DNA of 64,000 bases from Bugulina stolonifera (taxonomy: Eukaryota; Bryozoa; Gymnolaemata; Cheilostomatida; Bugulidae), in the NCBI GenBank assembly GCA_935421135.1, contig OW285189.1, forward strand, positions 12,855,072-12,919,071, in the 5' to 3' direction. Both the position numbers and the translations under genes were made by a program. This document shows, in pieces, positions 13,074 through 23,906 of this stretch. Under the pieces are notes generated by a model. That model was not told the origin of the DNA, did not search any database, and worked only from the letters and a program-made list of their open reading frames with translations. Numbering within the stretch: position 1 is the stretch's first letter; every line of letters starts with the position of its first letter.

Positions 13074-14567
13074 CTACAAATCGAAGCAATTACAATTTGG
13101 CAATCCTATACCTGTTACATATTGTGCATCAAGATCATGCAGCAAGTCATTCACAATAATCAGCTTTGAACATGAAGTACTATAATTGTTATCATAATCA
13201 TGTCAGAGTGCAGTTTCTATTCTACATGTAAAATGTACATGACACCAAGCCCACCATTACTCGAATTATTATTTGTCCAGGCACATGAGCTACAGAGCAG
13301 TCTCAGCATGGCATTATGAAACTAGTGTAGGCCTAAGCAAGGGTTTCCTGAAGGCTATTAAAGTGCCACAAACCTCAAGCCTTGGGGCACGCAGGTAGTT
13401 GAAAGTGAAATTGTACATGTTGCAAAATCAAGTACAGAATTAAACACTACCGTTATTCAAAAGTATGCACATTTGGATACAATGCATATGGCAATTCACT
13501 TACAGATGATAATAGTCTCAAGAATAATAACATTTTAGAGCAATACAACATATAACAGGGCAGGATACTAACCACTTTGATTGGTTGAATTAGTCTGATG
13601 TGTCCTCATTACAGGGCTCCTTCATGCAAAAGCACTGGCCAGCTTGAAGGCATAAGTTTATATCAGTACATGCAGCAGTGATGGCATATAGTGCTTTAAG
13701 TTGCAATGGCTAGCCAAAGCTTGTTGAAGATTCAGCAGAATAGGCTACCCATAAACTTAGGAGGGAAATTTAAAACCTTTGCACCATTACTTGAATGATG
13801 ATTGTGGCAATGCAATTTATCAAACATGCCAATGTGTTTTAATTTAATTATTTTAGTAATTTATTAATACAATATATAATTTTTCACAATGAGTACAATC
13901 ACCATGCTTAGTTGTAACAACATATAAAATAAAGAAATTGTCAATCCATTGAAATCCAAGCTACGTAGTCCTAGATACTATGGTAGGAATTAGAAGAAAG
14001 TTAGAAAAGAAGGAGTGTGTGATAAAGGTGGGAGAGGGTGGATATGAGCATTGGCAAATGAAAGACAAAGGTAATGTGGCCACGTAAACATTGTTCCTAA
14101 AAGTACAACACTCATCAGTACTAGTTAACATCAATAGTATGTCATTAGTTTATGAAATTTGTGTTGCAATGGTGGCTACATGTAGCTTTCTCATTGACAT
14201 GAAGGTAATAAGTTAAGCATGTTAAACAAGGGTGGTATAAGGCATGGCAAGCATTCTCTAGTGGAATGGGAAAAAGCAGAAGAGTTTGACCTTGTCAGGT
14301 TATCATGCTAGCAGTTGCTGCTGCACACTACATAGAGTTGTTAGACTACCTCTGCAGGCTTGCAAAAATGCACTGAATTAAAATATATTCTTTTTTATTG
14401 GTAAAACTTTGACATAAGTAAAGTATAAATATATATTATGTTAAACTAAAAAAAATTATATTTACAAAGATATTCATTTACACAAAGTCACAATATCCAA
14501 TGAGTGAGCTGGTCACGATAAAGCAGTCACTATCTCACTACTAAACAGGATATTTAGCTCTACTCAC

Positions 14568-14651
14568 CATCTGTTACATCATCTGTTACATCGTGTGTTA
14601 CATCAGGTGCAGTAGCGTGATCAGATGACTTTAAGGTAGATGCATCTCCTT
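14568..14651 (-). CDS. ANK: Exon 65: tail exon with VTDD repeats
   Basis: The exon has 84 nt, phase 1 to 1. It codes EGDASTLKSSDHATAP and then DVTHDVTDDVTD. The donor GTGAGT leaves a G that completes GAA with exon 66. Confidence 0.83.
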
Positions 14652-15246
14652 CTGCAAGTAGACAACAAATTATTTTGGAATGAACGAAGCAAGAAAATGA
14701 ATGCAGAGTTAAAAAGAATAGAATATAACAAATTGTAGCTATAATTCCCCAACATATCATGCAATAACCTCTTCCAGCAAACCACCAAAACTGTAGTCAC
14801 AATTCCCCCAGTTTGCACAAGATATCATGCATGGGTTCATTCACACAAAGAACATAGCAAGTATGCAAATGGCCATGATGTGTCAAGCAAAATTAACAAA
14901 GTTCCAAAACTATAAGCAAAATAACGTCCTCAATTTTAAGCTGTCTCCTCCCAGTTCAATACAAAGAGAGGACAATTCTGCAATGCAACCAACAAGAATA
15001 CAATGTACATTGTACATGTACATGTAAGTGGGAATACAAGAGGAACCAACGGTGGTCCATGCCAAGTAGATGCAAGGTGATTATAGTGATATAGTAACAA
15101 GAATCAATTCAAATCTATTACATAGAATGCTCATAGAACTTTCCAGGCCATCTGCAAATCATTTCTATGCTGCACCAAAAATGCAAAACTACAGATATAA
15201 GCAAGCAAAGAAGCAAGCCTCAACTAAACAAGTATCTTTGTTATAC

Positions 15247-15312
15247 CTGCCGAAACGAAATCTCTTTCAGGTGCTGAAGGAGAGGTGGGAGCAGCATCCG
15301 CTGCCAGACCAT
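15247..15312 (-). CDS. ANK: Exon 64: short tail exon
   Basis: The exon has 66 nt, phase 1 to 1. It codes GLAADAAPTSPSAPERDF. It accepts exon 63 or either intronic first-exon candidate in the same frame. Confidence 0.8.
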
Positions 15313-15412
15313 CTGTATAAGTGACAAACATCCAGTTAGAGCCAAACAGTTTTAATATATACATACATGTATGAATGCCATTCAGAATAATTATAGTGCA
15401 AATTACTGACTA

Positions 15413-15458
15413 TTATTTAAAGTTGTCCTCTCCTAATTTGGGAAAGGACAACTCCAAA
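15413..15458. repeat. Dispersed short repeat with inverted ends
   Basis: The stretch aagttgtcctctcctaattt is followed after a few bases by its near inverse (ggaaaggacaactccaaa). A related copy lies at 46131-46181. It may be the remains of a small element. Confidence 0.4.
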
Positions 15459-16252
15459 CTATTCTGCATACTCATCATTATTTTTACATCTCCTGCCTGT
15501 CGACTAACTGTTGCTTGATTTATAGCGCCACTAGAGTAAGATAGCCTAAGCACTGCACTAAACAGGATAAAATGAGTATGCATAATCTGTTTTATCAACA
15601 AAAATACCAGTACCAGCAGAATAGATATAGCAGTCAGTCAATCATACACAAAACCTAGGCAACCTCTTAAGGAGGTGTTAACATTTCTCAAGTTACATGC
15701 TTCCATACATAAGGCAAAGTCTTTTATTGCAGTGTGCAAATGCAAGGACAATATAATGTAATAGTAGTGTATGTACACCTACAATAGTAGTGTATGTACA
15801 CCTACATCTACAGTGATAGTTTTATACTCATATAAATTAAGATATCAATACCATTTAATGTTATAAAGTAATAAAGATACCTATCCAGGATTGTAAACCA
15901 CTAAAAGGTTACAATAACAAAAAATGCTGGCTAGAATTGGAATAATATTCTACAATACAATACATAACATGACATGTATACATACATTATACTACAGTCT
16001 ATTACAATGAAATAATATAGTATTTACTATCTAAATGTACATCTAGACTCTTTTGATGATATGAATTTTAGCTGCTTTTTATAATTATGTTTCTATACAC
16101 ATTGCACATACATAGGCCTACTTGTACATACATACACACATAGACTATATAATACAATGTATACATTACGTTACATTATATAAATATTAATAAACTCCAC
16201 ACAAATAGTAAAAATATCTATCCAAAAATTTTAAACTAAAACTGTCACATAC

Positions 16253-16397
16253 CAAGAGAAGGTGTATATCCATAAAATCTAAGTGCTAAACGAACAAGAA
16301 CTATGAGAGTAGCAATGGTGGCACACAAGCAATTTGTGGCCCATCTCTGTGCAACGTATATGAAGCTCAGAGTACTGTGTATTGACTCCACTTCCAT
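16253..16397 (-). CDS. Candidate alternative first exon: hydrophobic (transmembrane-like) N terminus
   Basis: An ATG at 16397 opens 48 codons plus one base up to GTATGT, the phase that exon 64 needs. Residues 23-37 (CLCATIATLIVLVRL) are hydrophobic and RFYGY follows. A protein starting here would consist of this segment plus exons 64-66. The small muscle isoform of vertebrate ANK1 is likewise made from an internal promoter and begins with a transmembrane exon. The hydrophobic run is short and contains an Arg, so membrane insertion is not certain. Confidence 0.5.
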
Positions 16398-16923
16398 AAC
16401 CCCTAACCCTCAGTGTATGATAGAGAGACTGTTAACCTAATGCAGTTCTCATGTCCAGTAGGTAATAACAGAATGAACATCCATTCATTCAACAAGACAA
16501 ACAAATTGTGTGCAGCCTATGTGCTTGACCTCTAGTGTCATGCCACTAATCTATATAATATGACGTCTATTACCATGACAGGGAAAATAGTTGAATACAG
16601 AAAGCTCATCAACGCTAGATATACCACTGTAGGCCAACCCAGTAACATGGTATGTCACAAGAATGCTACTGTATAAACAAAAAATATTACCAAGAAAGAA
16701 AAACTGGTATCACTACCTTTGAGATCATCACAATATTATTCCGCAATCTAGAAATGTCTCTCCAATTAGTAATTTGCAAACAAAACATGTCAACCTCTAC
16801 GTTCAAAGAGTTCTATTAGAAGTCAATCAACATATCTAAGATGACTTTGTATGCCAGAGAATTAAAACCGAAAGTATCCAAGTATAATTGCTGAAGTAAA
16901 GAAGTCGCCAGCAGAAAACAAAC

Positions 16924-17011
16924 CTTCAAAGTCACGCTTTCTTTTTTTCTTCTTTGCTTTGTAGCCTGCCGATTTAGATCCGCAGCAAAGTTTATAAAAT
17001 ATTTTAGGCAT
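16924..17011 (-). CDS. Candidate alternative first exon: double-Cys, polybasic N terminus
   Basis: An ATG at 17011 opens 29 codons and one spare base before GTTTGT, i.e. phase 1, as exon 64 requires. It reads MPKIFYKLCCGSKSA and then KAKKKKRKRDFE. The CC pair followed by a polybasic run is typical of palmitoylated, membrane-bound N termini. The donor is weak and no promoter is recognisable. It could also be an internal exon using the AG two codons upstream. Confidence 0.42.
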
Positions 17012-18083
17012 AATGTCCTCTCCCTCGAGTAATTACTAAGATACTAATACAAGACAGGTTGAGTAACCCTAATACTTGACTAATTGAGTAATGTCCAGTG
17101 ATAGCCAATGACTAGGCAGATGTGAATAGTACAGTATAATGCCCCACGACCTTCACGTCTTTACAACAATGTCAGCCGTCAGATAATATCAACTCAATGT
17201 ATCTAGTGAAACCTTATAGGCTCTGCAGTATATTAACACAGACTAAACAAGCCCGGTGTCATGAGGATTGAATAATCCATTAGACAGAAGAAATTAAAAA
17301 CTTCTAAAGTCGTCTCTAATCAAATGCAGTCTGAATGCCGACTCAGAAATTAGCCAGTCTAATAGTTGAACAAATGCCAAGAATACAGGATCTGACTGGT
17401 TAGATGCGAATGTATATAATTGTTGAAGGGTGCTACATGCAGCTAGACAGCTACTGGTTTGGTATTAACTCTAGACTGTATTCCCATACCCTGAATATCC
17501 TGTACTTGCATCATTTGTTTGTACGTGCACATGTCATGACACATACACCAAACATTCATTCATATAAACCAACTGGTGACATGTAGAATATTTCACATGG
17601 AAATCAGATTAATCAATGCAAAAATATACATTCTGTGAAGCTTGTTTAGACATACAGTTTTAGCCATTACAGACACAGACATTGAAAAGAACAGATTATA
17701 TATTTTTGTATTCCAGAAAGTTCTATAGAATTTCATCATCATTGTCTCTCATTGTGGATTTTTAGAAATGCAGCAAAATAAATTCCAAGCGGCAATAATT
17801 TCTACGTAAGAATATTATAAGGTGATAAAGTGCATGGCACTGGTACCAGCAAACTTACATGATGCATGTAACTTACATAAGACATACATGTACAATGTAC
17901 AATGTACATACACATATGTGCATGTAACATTTGCTACTGTCTGAGAAAAACATTTTTACTACTTATTAGACAATTCTTTTGTTTCACAGCTTTTTGTACC
18001 TTACTACTTTAGTGTAGGGACATACCAGTACTTATCAATACATAGGCCATGTAATAATACAGCATTTTGTAACAAGCACTCAC

Positions 18084-18233
18084 CGTGCATATCATCATCT
18101 CCTGGTGAGGACTCCGTGGATAGGCTGTATTCAGCAACCTCCACCGTCTCATGTGCAGCAATATATGTAGTTGTCTCCACTGTCTCATGTGCACTATATG
18201 AAGTTATCTCCACTGTCTCGTCAACACTTTCAC
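18084..18233 (-). CDS. ANK: Exon 63: tail exon with three HETVE-type repeats
   Basis: The exon has 150 nt, phase 1 to 1. The phrase DETVEITSYSA / HETVETTTYIAA / HETVEVAEYSL is a tandem repeat of about 13-14 residues with one Tyr per unit. An acidic SSPGDDD end follows. Confidence 0.85.
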
Positions 18234-19056
18234 CTAGTGACATACAGACAATATTAGCATCACAAGTCTGGCTGTTTAGCTACATTTTGACCCATTCCAT
18301 TAAAGATAAATATCAGTGGGTGGAAGGAGTATCAGCAGCTGATCAACAGACACTATTGTGTGTTATTGTGTAGGGGAGGGTATTTTAAGGACATACATAT
18401 GTAGAATGGGAGGAGGGGGGAGCAATTACACCACCAAATATGCAGTGTATTGTCATAATATATACATTGTACATGCTATAATTGTCACGTACATTAGATA
18501 TAATCTGGTGTATCAATTACACCCTGAGGGGCATTTAATAGTTGTCTTCTCTCTAACTATTACCTACAGTTGTGTGTGTTGTATTATATACAATGTACAT
18601 TGTGCAGATTGTACTTTTAGCTATAACATCTCATGACCTACATAATGGGTATAATATTGCCCACCAGAGCCAAGTACAACAACACTAGAGTAAATCAGTG
18701 TAGAGTTCACCATCACATACTATTAGGTAGCCAACATGATCCTAAAATTTTCAACTTATTTATCATGTTCTCCTGATGCCCTAGTTTATACAGTTTAACC
18801 TCCAATCAACATGTAATTATAACAGTAACCCCAGTACCCATAGCATGATATCACTCATCACCTAGAAGCCGGCAGCAGAATTGCTTAGGAAAGCAAGGAG
18901 TTTTACTATTCACATAGGAGCAGCTACACTAGAAAACATGCAAGGTGAAGTGACAGATATTTCAACCCATGTACGCTAAAGTAACCCAATTGATTCCACA
19001 ACAACAAAGTAATATCACTAAAAGGGCAACAATTCTAGAACCCATTTATGAGAACT

Positions 19057-19255
19057 AGCCAGCCAGCCAGACAGACAGACATAGCCAGACAGACATAGCC
19101 AGACAGACAGACATAGCCAGACAGACAGACATAGCCAGACAGACAGACATAGCCAGACAGACAGACATCGTCGGACAGACAGACATATCCAAACAGACAG
19201 ACAGACAGAACATAGCCAGACAGACAGACAGAACATAGTCAGACAGACGGAACAT
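19057..19255. repeat. AGAC-rich simple repeat in an intron
   Basis: Interrupted cagacagacagacatagc units in the intron between exons 62 and 63. The minus-strand open frames here (LSVCLAM...) are artefacts of the repeat. Confidence 0.9.
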
Positions 19256-19315
19256 GGACTAGGCTAAGCTATCTACTGTATATTAGAGCTAGAGGAGCAA
19301 GCAGCAGCTTCGTAC

Positions 19316-19468
19316 CTTCATATGTATCCTCTTCATCCACTATTACATCCAGTGATGCCTGCTCCAGGTCCTTCACAAACACAAGATATGCTTCTTGACG
19401 TCTGGTGGACATCTCCTGGAGCTCAGCATCACTGGGTGGAGGTGGAGGGTTTGAACTCGCTACTATTA
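19316..19468 (-). CDS. ANK: Exon 62: tail exon related to exon 59
   Basis: The exon has 153 nt, phase 1 to 1. A Pro run (SNPPPPPSD) is followed by MSTRRQEAYLVFVKDLEQAS and an acidic end. The second part parallels AERQQMYLGLIADLEAAS in exon 59, suggesting exon duplication. Confidence 0.87.
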
Positions 19469-19635
19469 CTGCAAGAGAACAGTTTAATAAAATATTGCTT
19501 TCAGACAGTAAAAAGCGATTGATAGAAAATATAAATCTATTTCAAACTCGCATGACTCCGGATCAACATTTGAGATGTGAATGTTGTTTTGCACTAGTAT
19601 CACGTAGTAGCCTAAGATAATAAAGACTAGCTTAC

Positions 19636-20076
19636 TGTCATCTTCAGCTATAGGGGTCACGGCCTCTAGTTCATCAGCATCAGCTGGAGCTGACTCAACA
19701 GCTGATTGGGTGGAAGGAGTCACCTCTTCGTAGACCGGCTCCTCGTCATCTCTGTAGGATTCTGGTCTATCATATTGTACGCTATCCATCTCTCCAGCTT
19801 CCACTGAAGTTGGCGGCAGATCGTAGTGAGGGGCGTCATCTACTAGACCACTGTCCTCAGTCTCTGTTTGGTGTGAGACTGGTATTTCGTATACCAGCTC
19901 TGCTGCTGGCTCTGTCAGTTCTTCATCCTCTATTTCTGGCTCCTGGTGAGCAGGAAGCTCTACATGATGACTCACTGGTATCTCATAGACGGGCTCTTGT
20001 CCCTCGGAGTCTCCAACCAAAGGCTCATCACCAGCTGACTGCTGCTGATCTACATCGGGAGATGTAGGCTCCACAA
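19636..20076 (-). CDS. ANK: Exon 61: tail exon with YxxP and YEEV tyrosine motifs
   Basis: The exon has 441 nt, phase 1 to 1. It has two VYEIPVSH boxes, one HYDLPP, one QYDRPE and one VYEEVTP in about 145 acidic residues. Y-x-x-P is the Crk/Nck-type SH2 consensus known from the p130Cas substrate region. YEE[IV] is the Src-type one. Phosphorylation is inference. Confidence 0.9.
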
Positions 20077-20408
20077 CTAAAGAAACAATGTAATAATTTA
20101 GTTTCCAAACACATGACAGCTTTCTGTATTAAAAACAATGTGAAAAGATATACAGTAATGTACTTAAACACAATAAAAGCACTTGATTGTCTAATGTATT
20201 ATAGGTAATTGATAGAGGTGTCTGTATTTCTAAGCGTTTGAAAAAATAAATATATATTTTAGTTTTTAGAGGATGGAATAGGGCTTGAACCTTTCATCCT
20301 GATTGCATACAGATCAGCATTGACCCATGCATTCAGTACAAAAACTATTCAAAATTTTTTCCTGCTGGTTTCATGGATTTTTGTGGTTAGTAGTATAGGT
20401 GTACTAAC

Positions 20409-21386
20409 CCCCATGTTCCTCTGAGTACCGCTCTGTGACTAAAGAGAATGGCCGCTGCTCATCCCCTGGAGCAAAAGATAGAGGGACATCCTCTCTTGTT
20501 AAAGATACAAGTTCATCTGCAGGTGCTTCGCTGTAATCAGCTGGCACGTCTGCAGGTGCTTCACTGTCGTCTAGTGACTCTTTCGCAAGTTCATCATCAT
20601 ATGTAACTGGCATGGATTCCACCATGTATGAGGATTGCTGCGTAATGGCTTCTTCTGTTTCACAGTAGTCGACAGGTTCATCTGCAGGTGCCTCACTGTA
20701 GTCGACTGGCACTTCTGCAGGTGCTTCACTGTCGTCTAGTGACTCTTCCGCAGGTTCATCATCATATGTAACTGGTATGGATTCAACCATGTATGAGGAC
20801 TGCTGCGCAATGGCTTCTTCTGTTTCACAGTAGTCGACAGCTTCATCTGCAGGTGCTTCACTGTAGTCGAGTGGCACATCTGCAGGTGCTTCACTGTCGT
20901 CTAGTGACTCTTTCGCAGGTTCATCATCATATGTAACTGGTATGGATTCCACCATGTATGAGGATTGCTCCGCAATGGCTTCTTCTGTTTCACAGTAGTC
21001 GACAGGTTCATCTGCAGGTGCTTCACTGTAGTCGAGTGGCACTTCAGCAGGTGCTTCACTGTCGTCTAGTGACTCTTTCGCAGGTTCATCATCATATGTA
21101 ACTGGTATGGATTCAACCATGTATGAGGATTGCTGAGCAATGGCTTCTTCTGTTTCACAGTAGTCGACAGGTTCATCTGCAGGTGCTTCACAGTAGTCGA
21201 GTGGCACTTCTGCAGGTGCTTCACTGTCGTCTAGTGACTCTTTCGCAGGTTCATCATCATATGTAACAGGTATGGATTCCACCATGTATGAGGATTGCTG
21301 AGCAATGGCTTCCTCTTGTAGAAAGTCTTCCTCAAGCTGTGGCCTTGGATCCTGTTGGAGTTTCTCCATTGATTCATGAACAGATT
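20409..21386 (-). CDS. ANK: Exon 60: five 55-residue acidic tyrosine repeats
   Basis: The exon has 978 nt, phase 1 to 1 (325 codons plus split codons). After a lead-in (ESVHESMEKLQQDP) come five near-identical units of 165 nt. Each has EEAIAQQSSYMVESIPVTY, then DDEPAKESLDDSEAPA and DYCEAPADEPVDYCE. Each unit carries up to four Tyr and two Cys. The last unit decays to VSLTREDVPL. The donor GTTAGT lies just before an in-frame stop that would be used if the intron were kept. Confidence 0.92.
20500..21310 (-). repeat. 165-nt coding repeat, five copies
   Basis: Tandem units inside exon 60, nearly identical in DNA as well as protein. The conserved plus-strand landmark is ttcttctgtttcacagtagt. Confidence 0.9.
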
Positions 21387-21530
21387 CTAAAAACAGGGCC
21401 ACCTATGGTGTTAGCAAAACACACTGGTACTAATTTCCACCATCTTGTCTAGGACCAATTCAAACATTACCTGATAATAAAACACGAAAGGTTGTGAAAG
21501 CAGGTGGGCATCCAAATAAATACGATATAC

Positions 21531-21710
21531 CTGATTCATCATTTTCATCGTCACTAATCTCGATCATTGGTGATGCTGCCTCAAGATCCGCGATTAACCC
21601 AAGATACATTTGTTGTCTCTCAGCCTGTTGCTCGCTAGTCTCGGCCTCTCTCGGTGACCGAGTGAATGGTCGGCTAGAGTCGACACTGGCGACTATTTCA
21701 GCATTGGGGT
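21531..21710 (-). CDS. ANK: Exon 59: tail, helix plus acidic end
   Basis: The exon has 180 nt, phase 1 to 1. It codes SVDSSRPFTRSPREAE, then AERQQMYLGLIADLEAAS and ISDDENDES. The helix-plus-acidic layout recurs in exon 62. Confidence 0.87.
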
Positions 21711-21930
21711 CTGCATTTCAAAACACATCTATGAGTAGTAGGAGTTAGTAACATAAGCACGCGCTGTTATTGGCTAATAAAATATCACACATTATCGCAC
21801 CACTTCTAAGGAACATTATTAGCAATTCATGCTGTATAGATTAGGACACATTATCTTAAAATGAAAGCTATAACCCTCAAACTGAAAAGAAAAACCTTAA
21901 TTAATATGAATATATAGAAATAATGTGTAC

Positions 21931-21988
21931 CTTCCTCTGCAGATTCCACCCATTGCAGTGCAGCCAGCGTTTGCTCTTCCATATACCT
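21931..21988 (-). CDS. ANK: Exon 58: tail, short helix
   Basis: The exon has 58 nt, phase 0 to 1. It codes RYMEEQTLAALQWVESAEE, a likely amphipathic helix. It has weak similarity to the helices in exons 59 and 62. Confidence 0.8.
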
Positions 21989-22386
21989 CTGCAATCACCA
22001 ACAGTCATATGGTAGAGTACATGGATGTTTTGTATACAGGTGTGTGAATGTAGGATGCCTACTCTACATATAACAGTGACTACTATACATGTGTATATAC
22101 AATCAGTTTTTAACATAAGGATAGCTGGAGGTGCCAACATAATAAATATCTGATTAGGAAGAGGGAGGACAAAATGTCTACGAATTAGGAGCATCAAATT
22201 CACAGATTTACTTCAAAACCAAATCTTATAACACACAAATTTTTAAAAAATTGCTAATTATTAAAAACACATGCAGAGAGTGAATTCAGACCATCTGTCA
22301 GCAGCCGATTGATTATCTTTGAAATTAAATTGGCTATTTGCCACGACAACATCAATTGATTATGTTCAAATACCCAAACAACTCAC

Positions 22387-22559
22387 AGCGAGTATTTCAT
22401 CCTTAGTTTCTACAGGAATGGAAACGCCAAAGTCTTCATCTGCGTCTAAGACCGCTGGAGACTCTGGCTTGCTCTCAGTAGTCTCAGCATTTGTTGTAGA
22501 GATTTCATTAGTTGATGTGATGTCCTCAACATCTTCATCTTTGGGTATGACTAGCTCAT
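22387..22559 (-). CDS. ANK: Exon 57: acidic tail
   Basis: The exon has 173 nt, phase 1 to 0. It codes IPKDEDVEDITSTNE, TTESKPESPAVLDADEDF and IPVETKDEILA. It is disordered, acidic, and has no recognised domain. Confidence 0.87.
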
Positions 22560-22875
22560 CTGTAAACATCCGATGACATATTTACATGGGGACATGCACA
22601 CTGTTAGGGTGGTAGGATCGATGTGTATCTATATTTAATACCATGATATGTTTTGTAATGTGAAGAGTATAAATATTTATATAATTCTGGAGAGAGAGCA
22701 CCTACTGACATAATATATGCATGTACCTGTACTCTCAACATCATAGGACCCATTTCAGGAATGATAATTGTAAAATAACTGAGGTTACCTACTGCAAGGC
22801 AAGTAACCATTACAAAATGCAAGCATTTACATGTTTATGTCTATACAAGAATTGATTGCAATATGATATACTCAC

Positions 22876-23013
22876 CAGCCTCTTTTTCAATACCAAGTTC
22901 CTTTCTAGCTACTTCCTTCTCTTTTTCGCTAGTTACGGCTTTGACACTGTGTATACATTTCATTGTCACGTCCTCTCGGCTAATTCTTTGTAGCGCTCGC
23001 TCCAAGGTGTTAC
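22876..23013 (-). CDS. ANK: Exon 56: death domain end
   Basis: The exon has 138 nt, phase 1 to 1. NTLERALQRISREDV is the last death-domain helix region. A charged helix (SEKEKEVARKELGIEKEA) follows, beginning the tail. Confidence 0.93.
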
Positions 23014-23227
23014 CTGCGGTTAAATAGATAGACTATAGAAACGATGCTCGCTGCAGTAGATGTACCAACAGTGCATAATCTACATGGATTCAGCATTGAA
23101 GATGGCAATACCAAATATTTCAAATATGTGCATATGTACAGGGATGCACCCCTACAATAATTTCCGAATGTATAATAATCACAGGAGACAAAATAACACA
23201 ATTGACAGTAGAACTGAGACGACTAAC

Positions 23228-23431
23228 CTGTGGCCATAATTCCAGCCTGTTTCATCCAGAGCTGCAGCATTGACAGAGCCTGTTTCTGTTCATCATGGCC
23301 GGATGCCTGGAGTCTGTCTACGTCCTTGTTACTAATATTCAATTCCTGAGCTAGCCGTGGCCAATCACTGCCCACTTCCTGTGCAATTTCTGGCAATCTG
23401 AGATTAGCACTGACTATATTTTCAGATATAA
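23228..23431 (-). CDS. ANK: Exon 55: death domain, first part
   Basis: The exon has 204 nt, phase 1 to 1. It codes LPEIAQEVGSDWPRLAQE, LNISNKDVDRL and MLQLWMKQAG. It matches the ankyrin death domain (vertebrate HLGLSWTELARELNFS and LLKKWV) with the core Trp residues kept. Confidence 0.95.
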
Positions 23432-23527
23432 CTACAATAAAAATGAAATATCTGAATTATATATCAACTATTTCCTTTTCGCCATTGCTATTTAATTCAC
23501 CAAGAGGTTGGGTATTTAAATAAACAG

Positions 23528-23793
23528 ATATGTCGCTGCCTCAATGTTCAAATGTTCTAAATGATTTTTGAATTAAACTGACCGTCTTATCTAAGTTGGT
23601 AATTTACACACTCATGTTTACTGAGTAAGTGATTTTTTGCTCTTATCTGCAATATTTACCTGTATATGCAATTAGCCAATTGTTCTGCTCATTGAAAAAT
23701 ATAAAAGTTTTAATGATGGAGGGCTTCAAAACTTGATTTTCAAAATTGGCATTTTGACGATTTAGAACATTTGAACATTGGAGCAGCGATGTA
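23528..23793. mobile_element. Small inverted-repeat (MITE-like) element in the intron before the death domain
   Basis: The left arm (gtcgctgcctcaatgttcaa, continuing to about 23565) returns as its reverse complement at about 23757-23793, with about 35-nt arms, a few mismatches and about 190 nt between them. It fills most of the 393-nt intron between exons 54 and 55. It codes nothing, and I cannot fix its ends or target duplication. Confidence 0.55.
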
Positions 23794-23824
23794 TATATAG
23801 TTGTATTGTATACTGACTACTTAC

Positions 23825-23906
23825 AAGATACACCATGATCTCTATAGAGCTTATACCTCTCATTAAAATCTGATGTTCGACTCAGGTCCAAATCTGAAGC
23901 TGTCCT
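23825..23906 (-). CDS. ANK: Exon 54: short bridge between UPA and death domain
   Basis: The exon has 82 nt, phase 0 to 1, 27 codons: ASDLDLSRTSDFNER and then KLYRDHG. In vertebrate ANK2 and ANK3 the giant exon lies at this place; here the bridge is only this exon and part of the next. Confidence 0.85.

Larger units (their letters stand above)
13074..18083 (-). other. Introns between exons 63 and 66
   Basis: Introns 13074-14567, 14652-15246 and 15313-18083 are AT-rich. Apart from the two candidate first exons (16253-16397, 16924-17011) and the short repeat at 15413, I see nothing coding. Several tacatgta-type runs occur near 15000 and 17880. Confidence 0.7.
18234..22875 (-). other. Introns between exons 56 and 63
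   Basis: Introns 18234-19315 (AGAC repeat), 19469-19635, 20077-20408, 21387-21530, 21711-21930, 21989-22386 and 22560-22875. Apart from the repeat noted, I see nothing in them. Confidence 0.7.

Noticed and set aside
13487..13535. Short ATG segment MLLFLRLLSS ending at GTAAGT as another alternative start
   Set aside because: It ends in phase 0, but exon 66 must be entered in phase 1.
19018..19255. LSVCLAM-type open frames
   Set aside because: They are a translation of the AGAC simple repeat.
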